This document shows, piece after piece, positions 34,007 through 45,597 of a stretch of DNA of 64,000 nt (its first letter is position 1; each line of letters starts with the position of its first letter). The stretch lies in NCBI RefSeq assembly GCF_001659605.2, contig NC_035164.2:18880000-18943999 (forward strand). Reading direction: 5' to 3'. Under the pieces are notes generated by a model. That model made no database searches. It was not told the origin of the DNA and saw only the letters and a list, made by a program, of their open reading frames with translations. The position numbers and the translations under genes are program-made. The stretch comes from Manihot esculenta (Eukaryota; Streptophyta; Magnoliopsida; Malpighiales; Euphorbiaceae).

Positions 34007-36093
34007 ATGGTTGTTAATAACAATTCCACTTTATTACTGCGATCCATCCTTGAGAAGGATAAACTGAAAGAAAATGGGATCAATTTTGTGGACTGGTTTA
34101 GGAACTTGAGAATTATTCTCAAGCAATAGAAAAAGTCCTATGTGCTTGATGAAGCTGTTCCTGAACTACCTCCTGCTGATGCTTCTAATATTGTTAAGAA
34201 CAAGCATAAGAAGCATGTGGATGACTCCAATGACATTAGATGTCTTATGTTGGCAACTATGTGCCTAGAACTTCAGAAAGATCTGGAGCATCTTGAAGCT
34301 TATGAGATAAGTGTCCATCTCAAACAGGCTTTCCAACAGCAAGCTAGGCAGGAGAGGTATGAAGCCACTGTTGCATTGCATGATTGCAAAATGGCTGAAA
34401 GTGAATCTGTTAGTGCTCATGTTTTTAAGATGAAAGGCTGTATTGATCACCTTACTAGGCTTGGCTATCCTCTGAGTTTAGAACCCTCTACGGATTCGAT
34501 TCTACATTCTTTACTTGGCAGTTTTTCTTAGTTTGTCATGAATTATAATATTAACAACATGGAAAAATCCATTCCTGATCTGCATGGCATGCTAAAGACT
34601 GCTTAGGTGAATATCAAGAAAAAGTCTACTCAAATTTTGAATGTCAATAAGGGTAAGCCCATGAAAAAGAAATGGAAGCCCAAGTCTAAAGGTGGTAATA
34701 GGCCTAAGGGATGAGGCAAGCCTAAACAGCAAGGCAAGACAAAAGCTCCTAAGGAAATAGTTCCTAAGGAAGGAGTCTACTTCCATTACAAGCAACCAGG
34801 GCATTAGAAGAGAAATTGCAAGCTCTATTTGGATGAGTGCAAGAAGAAGAAGGGTAATGAGATTACGACTTCAGGTATTTATGTTATAGATATTAATTTA
34901 TCTACTTCTAATTTATGGATATTAGATACTGGATGTGGTTCTCACATTTGTACTAATGTGCAGGGTCTCAAAAGAAGTAGAAAGCTGAAAAGGGCGATAT
35001 GGACCTATGTGTAGGCAATGGAGCAAGAGTTGCTGCTTTAGCTGTAGGGACTTATGAACTTGTTTTACCCAATGGGCTTTCGTTAGTTTTGAACAATTGC
35101 TTTTATGTTCCTACTTTGAGTAGGAATATTATTTCAGTTTCTGTTTTGGATGATGAAGGTTTTTCATTTCTCATTAAGAATAAGAAATGCTCCATTTATC
35201 ATAAAGATAATTTGCTTTATTGTATTGCAAATTTATATGATGGACTTTATGTCCTTAATCTAGATGATTCTAAAGACAATAATATCTATAACATAACTTC
35301 TAAGAAAATTAAGTCAAATGAGTTAAACCCAACATATTTATGGCATTATCGTCTTAGCCATATAAATGAGAATAGCATATTTAAGCTCCATAAGAATAGT
35401 TTATTAGATTCATTTGACTTTGAATCATTTGAGAATTGTGAATTTTGTTTGCTTGGTAAGATGACAAAAGACCCTTTTACTGGACAAAGTCAAAGAGATT
35501 CAGACTTATTGGGCTTAGTACATACAGATGTATGTGGCCCACTAAGCATTAGTGCCAGAGGAGGTTATCAGTGTTCATTACATTCACTAATGATTTCAAT
35601 AGGTATGGTTATGTCTACCTAATGAAATATAAATATGAATCTTTTGAAATGTTTAGAACTTTTCAAAATGAAGTGCAAAATCAAATTGGTAAAACTATTA
35701 AAATGCTTCGATTTGATCGAGGTGGCGAATATCTGAGCCAAGAGTTTGATGAACATCTTAAAAATTGTGGAATTGTTTCACAATTAACTCCTCTAGGAAC
35801 TTCACAATGGAATGATATTTTTGAAAGGAGAAATCAAACTTTATTAGATATGATTCGATCTATGATGAGTCAAACAAATCTCTCTTTACTGTTTAGGGGT
35901 TATGCCTTGGAGATAGCTGCATTCATTTTAAACCAAGTACCATCGAAAGCAATTGAAAAGATACCATATGAGTTATGGACTGGCAAAACACCTAGTTTTT
36001 ATTTTCTTAAGATTTGGGGTTGTGAGGCTTATGTGAAATGCCCAATTTCAAATAAGCTAGCTCCAAAATCTATCAAGTTCAATTTTGTGGGGT
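34007..36093 (+). pseudogene. Ty1/copia gag-protease-integrase, decayed and interrupted
   Basis: The frame begins MVVNNNSTLLLRSILEKDK, the usual start of one group of plant copia gag proteins, and is broken by stops near 34129, 34531, 34604, 34712, 34806 and 35012 and by frameshifts. A degraded knuckle precedes the protease motif WILDTGCGSHIC (about 34915-34950). The integrase zinc-binding HYRLSH ... CEFC follows at about 35343-35450. The integrase core shows VHTDVCGP, RFDRGGEY and an E in FERRNQT (about 35518-35835). RT and RNase H are absent because Athila-like element C1 enters at 36094; the rest should lie beyond the window. Many stops fit C-to-T or G-to-A changes, as in old methylated repeats. 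Confidence 0.85.
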
Positions 36094-37855
36094 TGATAGA
36101 GCATATTTTAGTCCACTTTATCATTATGATCTTGATGTTTATTTACATCTTTTCTGCCTAATTTTGTAGTTTTAATCATGTTTTGCAGATATTAGGTGTA
36201 AAGAGACAATCTGGAGAAAATGCTCTTAAAACTGCCAAAAAGTGCCAAATATGGAAAGTGCCGAAAAAGAAAAGCTTTCAAATAAGGAAAGTTTTCAGAA
36301 AAGGAAAGTCCTCAAATAAGGAAAGTGCAGAAGCAAAAGCAAAATAAGGAATGCTCAGTCAGAAGATTATTTGAAATTCAAATCGCAGATCTTTCTTTCC
36401 TTGTTCAAAGATGTGCACACACTGCAGCGGTCATATCTTCCTATTTAGGCAGCAAGATTTCAAGGATGCACTTGCCTCTTCCACATTTAGCATTCAAAAT
36501 CCAAACGAAGGCTCCACCTAAAAAGGAAATACTGGACAGATATCTTTCCGCTTCTGCACATTAATGACTGCAGGCTTTCCTTCCTCTTCTGCAATCCGCG
36601 CGCACACCTCTTTTGGAAGCATGATTCGCGCGCATCCTTCCTCTTTTGAAGCTTGGGACATGCCTCTTTCCTTCTAAAGCTCAAGCCTCGTATCCTTCCT
36701 CTTCTGAAAGCATTAATGCATGATTCCTTCCTCTTCTGCAGTCCAAGCCGCGCGTACACCTTCCTCTTCAGTGCAAGCCGCGCGTCTCCTTCCTTCTGGA
36801 GAATTTGCAATGCGATTCTTTTCTTTTCAGCACTTTGGGCAGCCTCTTCACTAATTAGGAAGCAAGTATGACCTAGGGCAGCACTTTTAACTATAAAAAG
36901 ACACATAAGGAGCCTCCACACAACCTTTACACTCTCACTTGGGCACACCTACGGGATTGCAATTGATACCATCTCTTCTTCTTCCTTTCTTTATTTTTTG
37001 GTTTTTGATTCAGCCATGAGTGGCTGAAACCTTTTACTCTAGTTGAAGATTGGTTGAAACTAAGGTTGTTTAAAGGATTGTGAGATCTGAACACATATTG
37101 TTTGTCTTTTGGTTATTCAATATTCATACAGTTCATGCTTGATTTCTATTATTACTTTATTGTTTTGATCAAATTGGCCACTTGATTCTTGATTAGAAGG
37201 TAATTAATTGTTAGTTTGGATAATTTTTAGTCCGTAATTGCTGGAATTATTCAAACATAAGAACACTTGGTGTAACAACTAAGGAATTGTATGATCTAGC
37301 AACATCTCATGTGTTTGAGTAGTTAGGATTGGATCTCTCTCTTTCTTCATGCAATTAACAATTGTTTGATGCCTAAGGCCCAAGGACGTTCCTTGGCAAT
37401 ATGTTAATTAGTAATTAATTAGAGGACGTTCCCTAATTGGTTTAATCATAAGGAGAGACATGGTGGTGAGAAGCGTCTTCCATCTCCATAACTAATCTAT
37501 TGAATCAACCTAAGAAACATAAGTTTCAATGATCCGAACAACCAAAGTGGATCCATCTCTTCAACTAGACTTTTCTCATATTGATTTCATCTTTATTTTA
37601 ATTATCTTCTTATTTAATTGCTTTCAGTAGTTGGTAAATCAAATCAATCTCAAAACCCCCCCATTTTTCTTTACATGTATTTTTATTTTATTTGCTTTCA
37701 GTTTATTCGTTCTCAGTGTGTTCTCTTGGTCCTGATAAGGAAGGTTGGTAAGTTTACAATTCCCTATGGATTCGATCCTTTACCACTATCTGCAATAGTA
37801 ATATTGTTGATAACCGGAAAGGTTATTTTTGACCGACTTCGACAACCGCGAGTCA
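36094..37855 (+). mobile_element. 5' LTR of Athila-like element C1
   Basis: Runs from TGATAGAGCATATT to CCGCGAGTCA, 1,762 bp, five bases before the primer site. The TATA box is TATAAAA at 36892-36898. Purine-rich AAGGAAAGT units occur at about 36245-36345 and CGCG...CTTCCTCTTCTG units at about 36570-36810. The CTTTCAGTTTATT segment, expanded in C2, is present in about two units near 37695. Confidence 0.85.
36570..36810 (+). repeat. Degenerate CCTTCCTCTTCTG / CGCGCG repeats in the C1 LTR
   Basis: About six imperfect units, each with CTTCCTCTTCTG or a variant and a nearby CGCG tract, lie upstream of the TATA box. The C2 LTRs have only two or three units (about 59360-59440). They resemble promoter-type repeats; function not shown. 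Confidence 0.7.
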
Positions 37856-37860
37856 AAAAT

Positions 37861-37878
37861 TGGCGCCGTTGCCGGGGA
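37861..37878 (+). other. Primer binding site, Athila type (C1)
   Basis: TGGCGCCGTTGCCGGGGA lies five bases after the LTR end and is the standard primer site motif of plant Athila/Tat-type gypsy elements. Confidence 0.9.
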
Positions 37879-37905
37879 ATTGATTTAACTTGTTTATTTT
37901 CTTTC

Positions 37906-38256
37906 ATGACCAGATCTGAATGTAGGGACACTCTACTTTACGATCTGGAGATTGAACGCACTCTCAGAAGACTAGGAAAGCAAGCAGTTCCGCCTGAAGA
38001 CCACCTTTGCGCAGAACCTTCTGCAACACATTCGGCCGCCGAACTACATCAACATTCGGCTGCTGAACCTTCCCTTCTCCAGCCACCGAATTTCGCACCA
38101 GTGGCTGAACCTAATGCACAACCTGCTGTCCATGAGGAAATAATGCAACAAAATCCAGCAATAAGGTCACAGATGCCAATAGAAAGAACCATGAGAGAAT
38201 TGGCAACCCCTGTAGGTGGTCAAGCATCACTTTGCATCACCTATCCACCTCTGACA
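37906..38256 (+). pseudogene. Athila-like gag, N-terminal part (C1), split by element A
   Basis: The ATG at 37906 opens a 117-codon stretch with HSAAELHQHSAAEP and IERTMRELATP. The frame runs into element A at 38257 and picks up A-derived codons. It resumes in frame at 56534 if A and one TSD copy are ignored, giving the PLT-VPFELK join expected for a plant retrotransposon gag. A longer frame from 37618 begins inside the LTR and is not the gag start. Confidence 0.8.
38252..38256. repeat. Target site duplication TGACA, left copy (element A)
   Basis: TGACA directly before the A 5' LTR is repeated at 56529-56533 directly after its 3' LTR. Confidence 0.95.
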
Positions 38257-38808
38257 TGTAATACCCGGCTAGATTCAGATATCGGAATTCCTACCATCCG
38301 GGGGAGTTCGAGGATGTCAGAGGTCTCTGGAAGGGTAAGAGAAAGTTTTCTAAAATATGTGCAAGTGTTTTAAAGGTTTAGCGTAGAAAAGGATTGAGTT
38401 TTGAAGAGATATGGCCAAGGAGGCATTTTGTCATGTTCGGCCCCCTAAGGTTAAGTTCGGCCGCCTAAAGTGCCCAATGTTCGGCCCCCGAAGGTTATGT
38501 TCGGCCCCCGAAAGTTGCATAGTTTTGCATGCGATTCGGCAGCCGAACCTGAGGCGGTTGCTCATCTATAAGTGCACCGAGTGGCAGAAAAAGGAGGAGG
38601 TTTCTTCTCTCCTTCTGATCTAGGTGAGGTCTTGATCTCCTTAAAGTATTTTCATGGTTTTTCTTCAAATCTTTCACGGTTTGAATGAGTTTTACCCTTG
38701 TTTTGAAGAGTTGTGAGCTTTAAACAAGGTTTTGGAGTTTGAAGCTTTTGAAGCTTGGTTTCTCCATATCTTTGAGTTTGGATCATCTCAGCCTTTGTTC
38801 TTCAAGAG

Positions 38809-39319
38809 GTAAGTGTTGATCCATGGTTCTTATGATGTTTTTATGAGTTTTGTAAAGGGAAAAGGGAGCTAGGCATGAGTTTGCATGAGATGTGCATCAT
38901 AGGGTTTATGAATCCTTTATGTTTGATGTGTGTCTTGTGAGCTTGTTTGTTGGAGTTTAAAGTTATTTGAAGCTCCCTTAGGCTTGTTGAAGTGTTTATG
39001 CATGTTTTAGAAGGGTTAAATGCATGTGTTGAGGTCTGAACAGGTGATGGAGGGACTGGCAGGCGTCCTTGTGCACGAAACTGAGTTCTGGCTAAACTCA
39101 GGTTCGGCCCCCGAAAGTCCAAGTTAGGCCGCCGAACATGCCTGACTTTCGTCTCTGGAGGAGACATTCGGCCGCCGAAGGTGCTGCCGAAGGTGCCCTG
39201 TCCAGCCTTCCTTTGCTTGTTTTGCATGCATGTTTTGTGATGTTTTAGAGGGTTTTTGGAGAGATGTTCATAGTTATGTTAGAGTATGTTTGGTACCTCA
39301 TTTACGTCCATCTGTGTAG
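38809..39319 (+). other. Predicted intron 1 in LTR A
   Basis: Donor AG|GTAAGT at 38809; acceptor CTGTGTAG at 39319. The same pair is present in LTR B (45598-46189). A 69-nt putative exon follows. Confidence 0.45.
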
Positions 39320-39388
39320 GATTGGACCGAGGAACCGAGGAGGCTCCAGAGTTAGAGTTGGCCCAGAGTTAGCCAGCATTGGCTAGAG

Positions 39389-39953
39389 GTGAGTGGAACT
39401 AAACTGAATATTTTATTTTGAGAAATGACACGATTCTAGCATGATCCATGCATCATAAACTGCCATGTGATGTATTAGGTTGTGTTGCATTAGAATTCAC
39501 GAATATGATGCATTGCATATGTTGTTGTTCCTGTGGATGAATGTTGGATGATCCTTAGCCCTTGACAGAGAGCAGATACAGAGTTATGGCATGAGATAGC
39601 CATACCAGGTCGCCCCTGGATAGTCCAGGTCGCTCCTGGTACTATGAGTGAGACAACTGGGCTGTCAAATCAGAGTTAAGTGTAGACCAGGTGAGACTTC
39701 GTCTCCTTGGCACAGTTGGTCATGTTATGATATCAGAGAGATAAGTGTAGACCAGGTGATGACATAGTCTCCTTGGCACAGTTGGCATTATTATAACATG
39801 TAGTTAAGGGTTATTGGTGACAAATTCATCCTTGAGATGATATGTTTATGATGTGATGCATTTCATGAGAGCATGTAATGAATGAACTGTTTTTATTGTT
39901 CCTCCTCACTGGGCTCTAGAGCTCATCCCACTCCCTTAACCCCAGTTTTGCAG
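39389..39953 (+). other. Predicted intron 2 in LTR A
   Basis: Donor AG|GTGAGT at 39389; acceptor TTTTGCAG at 39953. Conserved in LTRs B and D. The hairpin repeats lie inside it. Confidence 0.45.
39604..39787 (+). repeat. CCAGG-type hairpin repeats in LTR A
   Basis: Two short units (CCAGGTCGCCCCTGG and CCAGGTCGCTCCTGG) and two longer ones starting GTGTAGACCAGGTGA and ending CTCCTTGGCACAGTTGG. The ends of each unit can pair. Confidence 0.8.
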
Positions 39954-40528
39954 GTTCTGAGATAGCTATGGGAAGTCAAAGTCAGCAAGAGTACAGAGGA
40001 AAGTTGTGCTTGAATGTATGCTGTAATAGTGTAGTGGACATGATGTAATTAAAACATTAGTTGTAATGTAATGTATAGATATGTACTGTCGTATACTGGA
40101 TAGACTTGTGCTTTTCCTAGTATCATTGCTATAGTGTGATGTATGATTAATCCCCTGTACATGAATCCTGTTTTACGTTTCTTGATGAGAAATGTGTGAG
40201 TTAGGCTTAATGTATGGCTTCGATGAGATACCAGTGGAATGTGTTACAGATTAAAAGGGTTTCATTCCCTTGATCCACAGCAGATAGTAGTCCCTGGTAT
40301 AGGCCCTGAGGGCCATTTCAGATTGCTATATCTGAGTAGCAGTAGTTAAGCCTACAAAGTTTTACAGGATTGTTGAGTATCTTTGTATCATGTATGGGAT
40401 TTATCAGGTACACAGAGAGTATAGTCGGCTTGCTACGGGTCCCGGCGGCCTTAAGCCGATCTGGATCCTAGTGCCAGTGATGGTTCGGACCGTTACTGAG
40501 GGGTACCAGTTTTCGGGTCGTTACAGAT

Positions 40529-40540
40529 TGGTATCAGAGC
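40529..40540 (+). other. Primer binding site, tRNA-Met type (A)
   Basis: TGGTATCAGAGC three bases after the LTR end. Confidence 0.9.
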
Positions 40541-40798
40541 ATAGGGCCTCAAGAGTACGGTGTGTTGGGATATCCCACATCGGAAAGAGGTATTGTCTTG
40601 TATAGGAAGGAAAGCACAATAAGTTAAAATCATGTCCACTAGGATAGGATGTGGAGTCCTGTTTTGCATGCTGATGTGAAATGCCATGATAAGTTGCATG
40701 TGCAGTATTGATATGTTTGATATGTGTTAAGGATTCATGTGTTTTCACATGGATCATTTGATGATTTTGTGTGTGATGTTGTGCTTTTCAGAGGCAGG

Positions 40799-42301
40799 AT
40801 GAGAGGAACTCGTCGATCTGCTAGATTGACAGGAGCTCCGCCGGAGGATGAGGACATGGATGCTCATCTCCCCGTTCTGCAAAGGGCAACATCAGATAGT
40901 ATAAGCAGAGAAGGTACATCAAGGGACCCTAGAAGGTCTGTTGATGAGAGTAGAAGGGGAGTTGTCCAGAGTGGTATGTCAGGGTTTATGAGAGAAATAG
41001 AGGAGAATGAGCAGAGTAGAGATGGTAGCTTTGGCAGGAGTAGGTTGGGGGGAGATTTGGGTGAGTCCCAAGGAGGCACTCAGGCCTCGAGATTTGTTCC
41101 ACCTCAGTATCCACCCTACCAGTGGGGGGCAGAGTACCCGATGAGAGGTACATCAGAGTTTCCTAGATATAACCCATATCCCACCTTTATGCCTTATCCT
41201 TCCTTTTATCCGCCATATCCACCGCCACATCCACTGTATACCATGTTTCCACCCTTCTTTGGTTATCCAAGTTTAGCAAACCCTACCTCAGGGAATGTTG
41301 CACCTCTTCCACCACCAGGAGAACCAGTAGCCCCAATTGTCCAAACACCCAAGCCTAGTTCACCTGGGGAAAGTATGGTGCAGATGACAGCTTATTTGAG
41401 GTTGGATGTTCCCAAATTTGAGACTGGTGATGACCCTGTTGAGTATCTTAGAATGGTTAAGCTGATAACCGATGAGTTGGGAGCTAATGAGAGTAGAGCC
41501 ATACAGATGGCAGGGGTTACATTGAAATGTGAGAAGGCAAGGGAATGGTTCAACCAGTATGTGGACCCGAGGGTAGAAAGCTTATCCTGGGAACAGTTTG
41601 CTATAGAGTTTGCAGGATGGGCTTGTTCAGATAGCTCAAGGGAGCATAAAGAGAGTGACTGTGAGCAGCCAGGGCAGACAGAAAACATGAGTATAGAAAA
41701 TGACCCAGAGACTAGTGATCGTTTTCCTTTGGGTGAAGCTGCTGCAAAGAATAAAAAGAAAGTGAGAGGCCTGAAAGGGTCAAAGAAAAGAGAGTTTTGG
41801 AATAGGGTAAAGTTTGGCATAGGTTGTCGCGAGGGTTCGAGTTCTGGTTGGGATAGTTCTAGATGTGTGAAGTGCGGTAGGAGGCACAAAGGTGTATGTC
41901 GGGCTGGGACAACAGCATGTTTCAGGTGCGGACAGGAGGGGCACATGGTACGAGAGTGTCCCATTATGACCGTATCCGTACAGTTCCCGCAGACACCCTC
42001 AGATAATAGAAGTCCACCAGAAGCTCCAACCTCAGTACAGGGCAGAGATAGAGAAAGAGGGATAGTCCCTTCTTCCGGAGGTGCCTTAAGTGGAAGTCCG
42101 TTAGTTCCGGCTCAGATTTTCACCCAGGTTCAGCCAGAGACAGACACACCAAACACAGTGGTGCCAGGTAAGCTCACTTTTGCGTGTTCTGATGTGTGTG
42201 GTTTTCTGGACAGTAATAGAATATCAGTTGATGTGAGAATAATAAGGTATAGTAGAGTTAGATGTTCAGAGATAAAGGTTCAGAGACGAGTGTTTTGTTA
42301 A
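40799..42301 (+). CDS. Element A gag-like protein, internally deleted
   Basis: The ATG at 40799 gives [18 protein letters not shown], matching the start of the B gag; a longer frame from 40724 only adds leader. The product has about 500 residues: a Pro/Tyr-rich N-terminal third, a capsid part (MTAYLRLDVPKFETGDDP ... CEKAREWFNQYV), a basic linker and one CCHC knuckle ([14 protein letters not shown], near 41920-41960). Against B it lacks roughly 70 residues after SSRE, where B has the [13 protein letters not shown] ... LHPRYSSLI core, so part of the capsid fold is missing. The frame runs on after the knuckle and loses similarity to B before its stop at 42299-42301. Whether it assembles particles is unknown. 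Confidence 0.7.
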   Translation: MRGTRRSARLTGAPPEDEDMDAHLPVLQRATSDSISREGTSRDPRRSVDESRRGVVQSGMSGFMREIEENEQSRDGSFGRSRLGGDLGESQGGTQASRFVPPQYPPYQWGAEYPMRGTSEFPRYNPYPTFMPYPSFYPPYPPPHPLYTMFPPFFGYPSLANPTSGNVAPLPPPGEPVAPIVQTPKPSSPGESMVQMTAYLRLDVPKFETGDDPVEYLRMVKLITDELGANESRAIQMAGVTLKCEKAREWFNQYVDPRVESLSWEQFAIEFAGWACSDSSREHKESDCEQPGQTENMSIENDPETSDRFPLGEAAAKNKKKVRGLKGSKKREFWNRVKFGIGCREGSSSGWDSSRCVKCGRRHKGVCRAGTTACFRCGQEGHMVRECPIMTVSVQFPQTPSDNRSPPEAPTSVQGRDRERGIVPSSGGALSGSPLVPAQIFTQVQPETDTPNTVVPGKLTFACSDVCGFLDSNRISVDVRIIRYSRVRCSEIKVQRRVFC

Positions 42302-44660
42302 AGGTGAGCCAGGAAAAAGCTCGAGAGCTATAGCCGTGGCTTTGAAATCCAGGTAGAGAGAGAGTGATCTCTCATCTCTGAGTGTAGACCTCAAGTAAAG
42401 AAATAAGGCAGAGAATAGCGTAAGAAAGTGCAGAGTAAGAAAAAGAATAAAAGTAAGTAAGAGAAAAGTAAGCAAAGAAAAGAGTAAATGAGATAAGATA
42501 GAGCAGAGAAAGAACAGAATAGAATAAAGGTAAAGTACGAAAGTGTAGAAGGAGATTTCAGTTTAGTCTGGGATTAGATGGCGATGAGCTCTGGTTCAGA
42601 TAGTTCTGAATGCGTGAGGTGTGGGGTTTACACGAAAGTGGTCTGTTAGTATGGGACTACGGCATGTATAGATGCGAGCAGGAAGGACTCATGTTATGTG
42701 AGTGTCCTACTGCGGCCCTGATTGGCACAGTCCCAGCAGATGACTTCTAGTAGTGTAACTCAGCCTGGAGCTCTAGCCATGTTTTAGGACAGGGGTTGAG
42801 GCAAGAGAAGAGAGTTCTCCTTTTCTTTGGTCGGTTCCCGAAGGAAGATTCGTTAGCTTTAGCTTGGATCTTCATCCTGACTCAGTAGGAGGCTAACACA
42901 TCGAACACGGTGACGTCAGATATGTTCACTTGAGGGTGTTCAGATGTGTAGGTTATCGTGGATCCTGATGTTGCTTTCCCTGTTATCTTGAGAGCCGTAG
43001 ATAGAGGGGGGTTTGATAACTTCTGGGCTTAGAGTGTTTTCTTTGGGTTGGTAGACCCGAGTGTGATCCATCTGTGGCAGAGTCAGTCTGTCGGGTCAGT
43101 TCAGAGTCTGTTGCGTATAGTGAGAGTAGTGGATGCAATCCAGCTGACCTTATGGTTCTAGGGGTGACTGGTGATGTCAACCTAGGGCGGATTGGCTAGC
43201 TACTCGAGGTACTACCTACGTCTGCAAAGACAAGGTAGGACAGTTCAGAGTTCAGAGACTAGGATGGGTCAGAGTTAATCCTTAGAGGGGGACAGTTTAG
43301 CATACCCAGAAGTTTGATATCAACCCTACAGGCTCGTGAATTCGTTAGGGAAGTTAATCAGGAGTTTTCTTGCTCTTGTTTGAGCGCATAGCCAGGTCAG
43401 GGAACCAGCCTCAGTATTCATAGACAGGAAAAGAGAAAGAGTGTTATATGTTATCCCAGTAGAGTTTGAAAGTTAAGTGAGAATGGAGACTAGATTCATC
43501 TTCATCTCTTCTTTTGAAATGGTACCTGTAGCATGTAAGAGATAGTAAAGCAGTTGTGAACGTGGTAGAGAAGGCTTCTATCCGACTTAGTACTACACCC
43601 TGGAGTGTTCCAGTATCGTTGTGAGAAACGAAGGATGAAACCTTGAGATTTTGTCACAACTGTGACTAGTTGCACAAAATCACTACCAAGGACAGGTGTT
43701 CCCATGCAGAATGGAGGATCTATAGGACCAGCTAGTAGCAGCTGGTTGTTTTCCATAATAGATCTAAGAGTTGGGAACTATATGGCCAAAGTCAGTTAGA
43801 GAAAAGGCAATTTAGCAGTTGCGTAGAGGTGAGATCTTTATGATAGTGAAGAGTCTAAACCAGAGGTAAGGGGTAAAACTGCTCAGCGACTCTGAGTATA
43901 CAAGACAGTATGTCCTAGGTGAGGCAGATGAGATGTTAGCTGCCCTCAGTCAGAAGTTGCTTTTCAAGTTATCCTACAGAAACAGATAGCTAGAGAGCTA
44001 GAGAGCTAGAGCGCTAGAGATAGTCCAGTGTAGTTAAAAAAGGGATCAAAAGAGAAGAAGCCAGTATAGTAAAGAAGAAGAAAAGTGGGCAAGGATCAGA
44101 GTGCGCAGCAAAATCGTAGAATAGTTTAGAGAAACAGAGAAGCATGCCCGTTATCTACGAAATGTTGTAGATTTTCAGAGAACATGGCATAGAGGTCAAG
44201 TTCTGTAAGCTGAGTGCAATTTCAGGGCATGTCTGTTTCATTGTGATGTGTCACAATATAACATCGAAAGTAAGTAGAGAGAGAGAACGTGATAGCCAAG
44301 TCATCTAGCATTTCCGTAGAGTTATTAAGCCGAGAAGCATCAAAGAGAAAGGAAGATCCGTAGTCAGAAGTACAGGTTAGTATAACCAGAGGAGTGCGAA
44401 TAAGCTGAGAAAAGGCAAAGAAAAGAAAAGTTAGTAGTCATATGAAAGAGTCAGGTCGTTTGTGTACAAGCAAGAGTGGTAAACACTCAGTGTAGACACA
44501 GCTTAAGCAGTGAAGGGTCAGCAAAGTCAGACAGTATAACCAACCCGGGAGTTTTACTCCAGGGGTATCTGTGTCTCGTCGTAGAGACCGATGGTAGGCT
44601 TTCTTCTTGTTTCCCTGTATGTTTCTTGTTGTTGTTTTAACATTCGAGGACGAATGTTTT
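42302..44660 (+). pseudogene. Decayed partial pol of element A
   Basis: No open frame, but pieces align by eye with B: a second, degraded knuckle-protease segment (about 42590-43260, with GAGGCTAACACATCGAACAC), RT pieces (about 43575-43660, near B's [13 protein letters not shown]; about 44125-44230, near B's EEHAQHLR). Integrase and chromodomain are not recognisable. 42420-42560 is a purine-rich GA/AAG tract. Having an intact knuckle in gag and a decayed one here means this part is not simply linear with B. Confidence 0.7.
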
Positions 44661-44675
44661 TAAAGGAGGGAAGAA
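44661..44675 (+). other. Polypurine tract of element A
   Basis: A purine-rich run with AAAGGAGGGAAGAA directly precedes the 3' LTR start, as in B. Confidence 0.8.
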
Positions 44676-45061
44676 TGTAATACCCGGCTAGATTCAGACA
44701 TCGGAATTCCTACCATCCGGGGGAGTTCGAGGATGTCAGAGGTCTCTGGAAGGGTAAGAGAAAGTTTTCTAAAATATGTGCAAGTGTTTTAAAGGTTTAG
44801 CGTAGAAAAGGATTGAGTTTTGAAGAGATATGGCCAAGGAGGCATTTTGTCATGTTCGGCCCCCTAAGGTTAAGTTCGGCCGCCTAAAGTGCCCAATGTT
44901 CGGCCCCCGAAGGTTATGTTCGGCCCCCGAAAGTTGCATAGTTTTGCATGCGATTCGGCAGCCGAACCTGAGGCGGTTGCTCATCTATAAGTGCACCGAG
45001 TGGCAGAAAAAGGAGGAGGTTTCTTCTCTCCTTCTGATCTAGGTGAGGTCTTGATCTCCTT
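44676..45061 (+). mobile_element. 3' LTR of element A, first 386 bp
   Basis: Starts TGTAATACCCGGCTAG and stops where B inserted. The last five bases, TCCTT (45057-45061), are the target duplicated on the other side of B. Confidence 0.95.
45057..45061. repeat. Target site duplication TCCTT, left copy (element B)
   Basis: Repeated at 54641-54645 directly after the B 3' LTR. Confidence 0.95.
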
Positions 45062-45597
45062 TGTAATACCCGGCTAGAATCCGGCACCGGAATTCCTATT
45101 ACCTGGCGGAATCCGGGATGTTGGGATTCTATCTAAGGGTAGGAGGTATGTGTTACTAAGGATTAAGATGTGTTTAAATGTTTTTTTTAAGATAAATGGA
45201 ACTAAGTTATGAGTTGAAATGACCTAAGGCTGGTGAGCCAAGTTCGGCCGCCGAAAGTAAGTTCGGCCGCCGAAAGTGTTTGGCTTCCGAAGGGAAGTTC
45301 GGCCCCCGAACGTTGCATGGTCTCGCATGTGATTGGGCAGCCGACGATGAGTTGGCTAGTGAGCTGAGTCATGTGTTTTGACAGATGTTGGCTTCAGATT
45401 CTTGCCATGAATTAGCCACGTCTTTTATGACTCATCTGCAAGTGTTTTGAGCAGCTCAGGCAGGAGTTTGCTCATTTACCACGTTTTGAAGGGTTTGAAG
45501 CATAAGTGAGTTTGAGAGAGTTTGAGAGAGTTTGAGAGTGTGAGAGGAGGTGATCCGTTTTCCCTTGGTCAGAGTGTTTAGCTTCTTGCTACAGGAG

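Larger units (their letters stand above)
38257..40525 (+). mobile_element. 5' LTR of element A
   Basis: TGTAATACCCGG to GGGTCGTTACA, 2,269 bp. It holds two clusters of TTCGGCCGCCGAA-type motifs (38434-38545 and 39097-39195), a TATA-like TATAAGT at 38567, and two predicted introns (38809-39319, 39389-39953). CCAGG...CCTGG or CCAGG...CCTTGG hairpin units lie at 39604-39640 and 39681-39787. Confidence 0.95.

Noticed and set aside
36487..36948. A 153-codon minus-strand Lys/Arg-rich frame
   Set aside because: It is the reverse of CTTCCTCTTCTG repeats in the C1 LTR.
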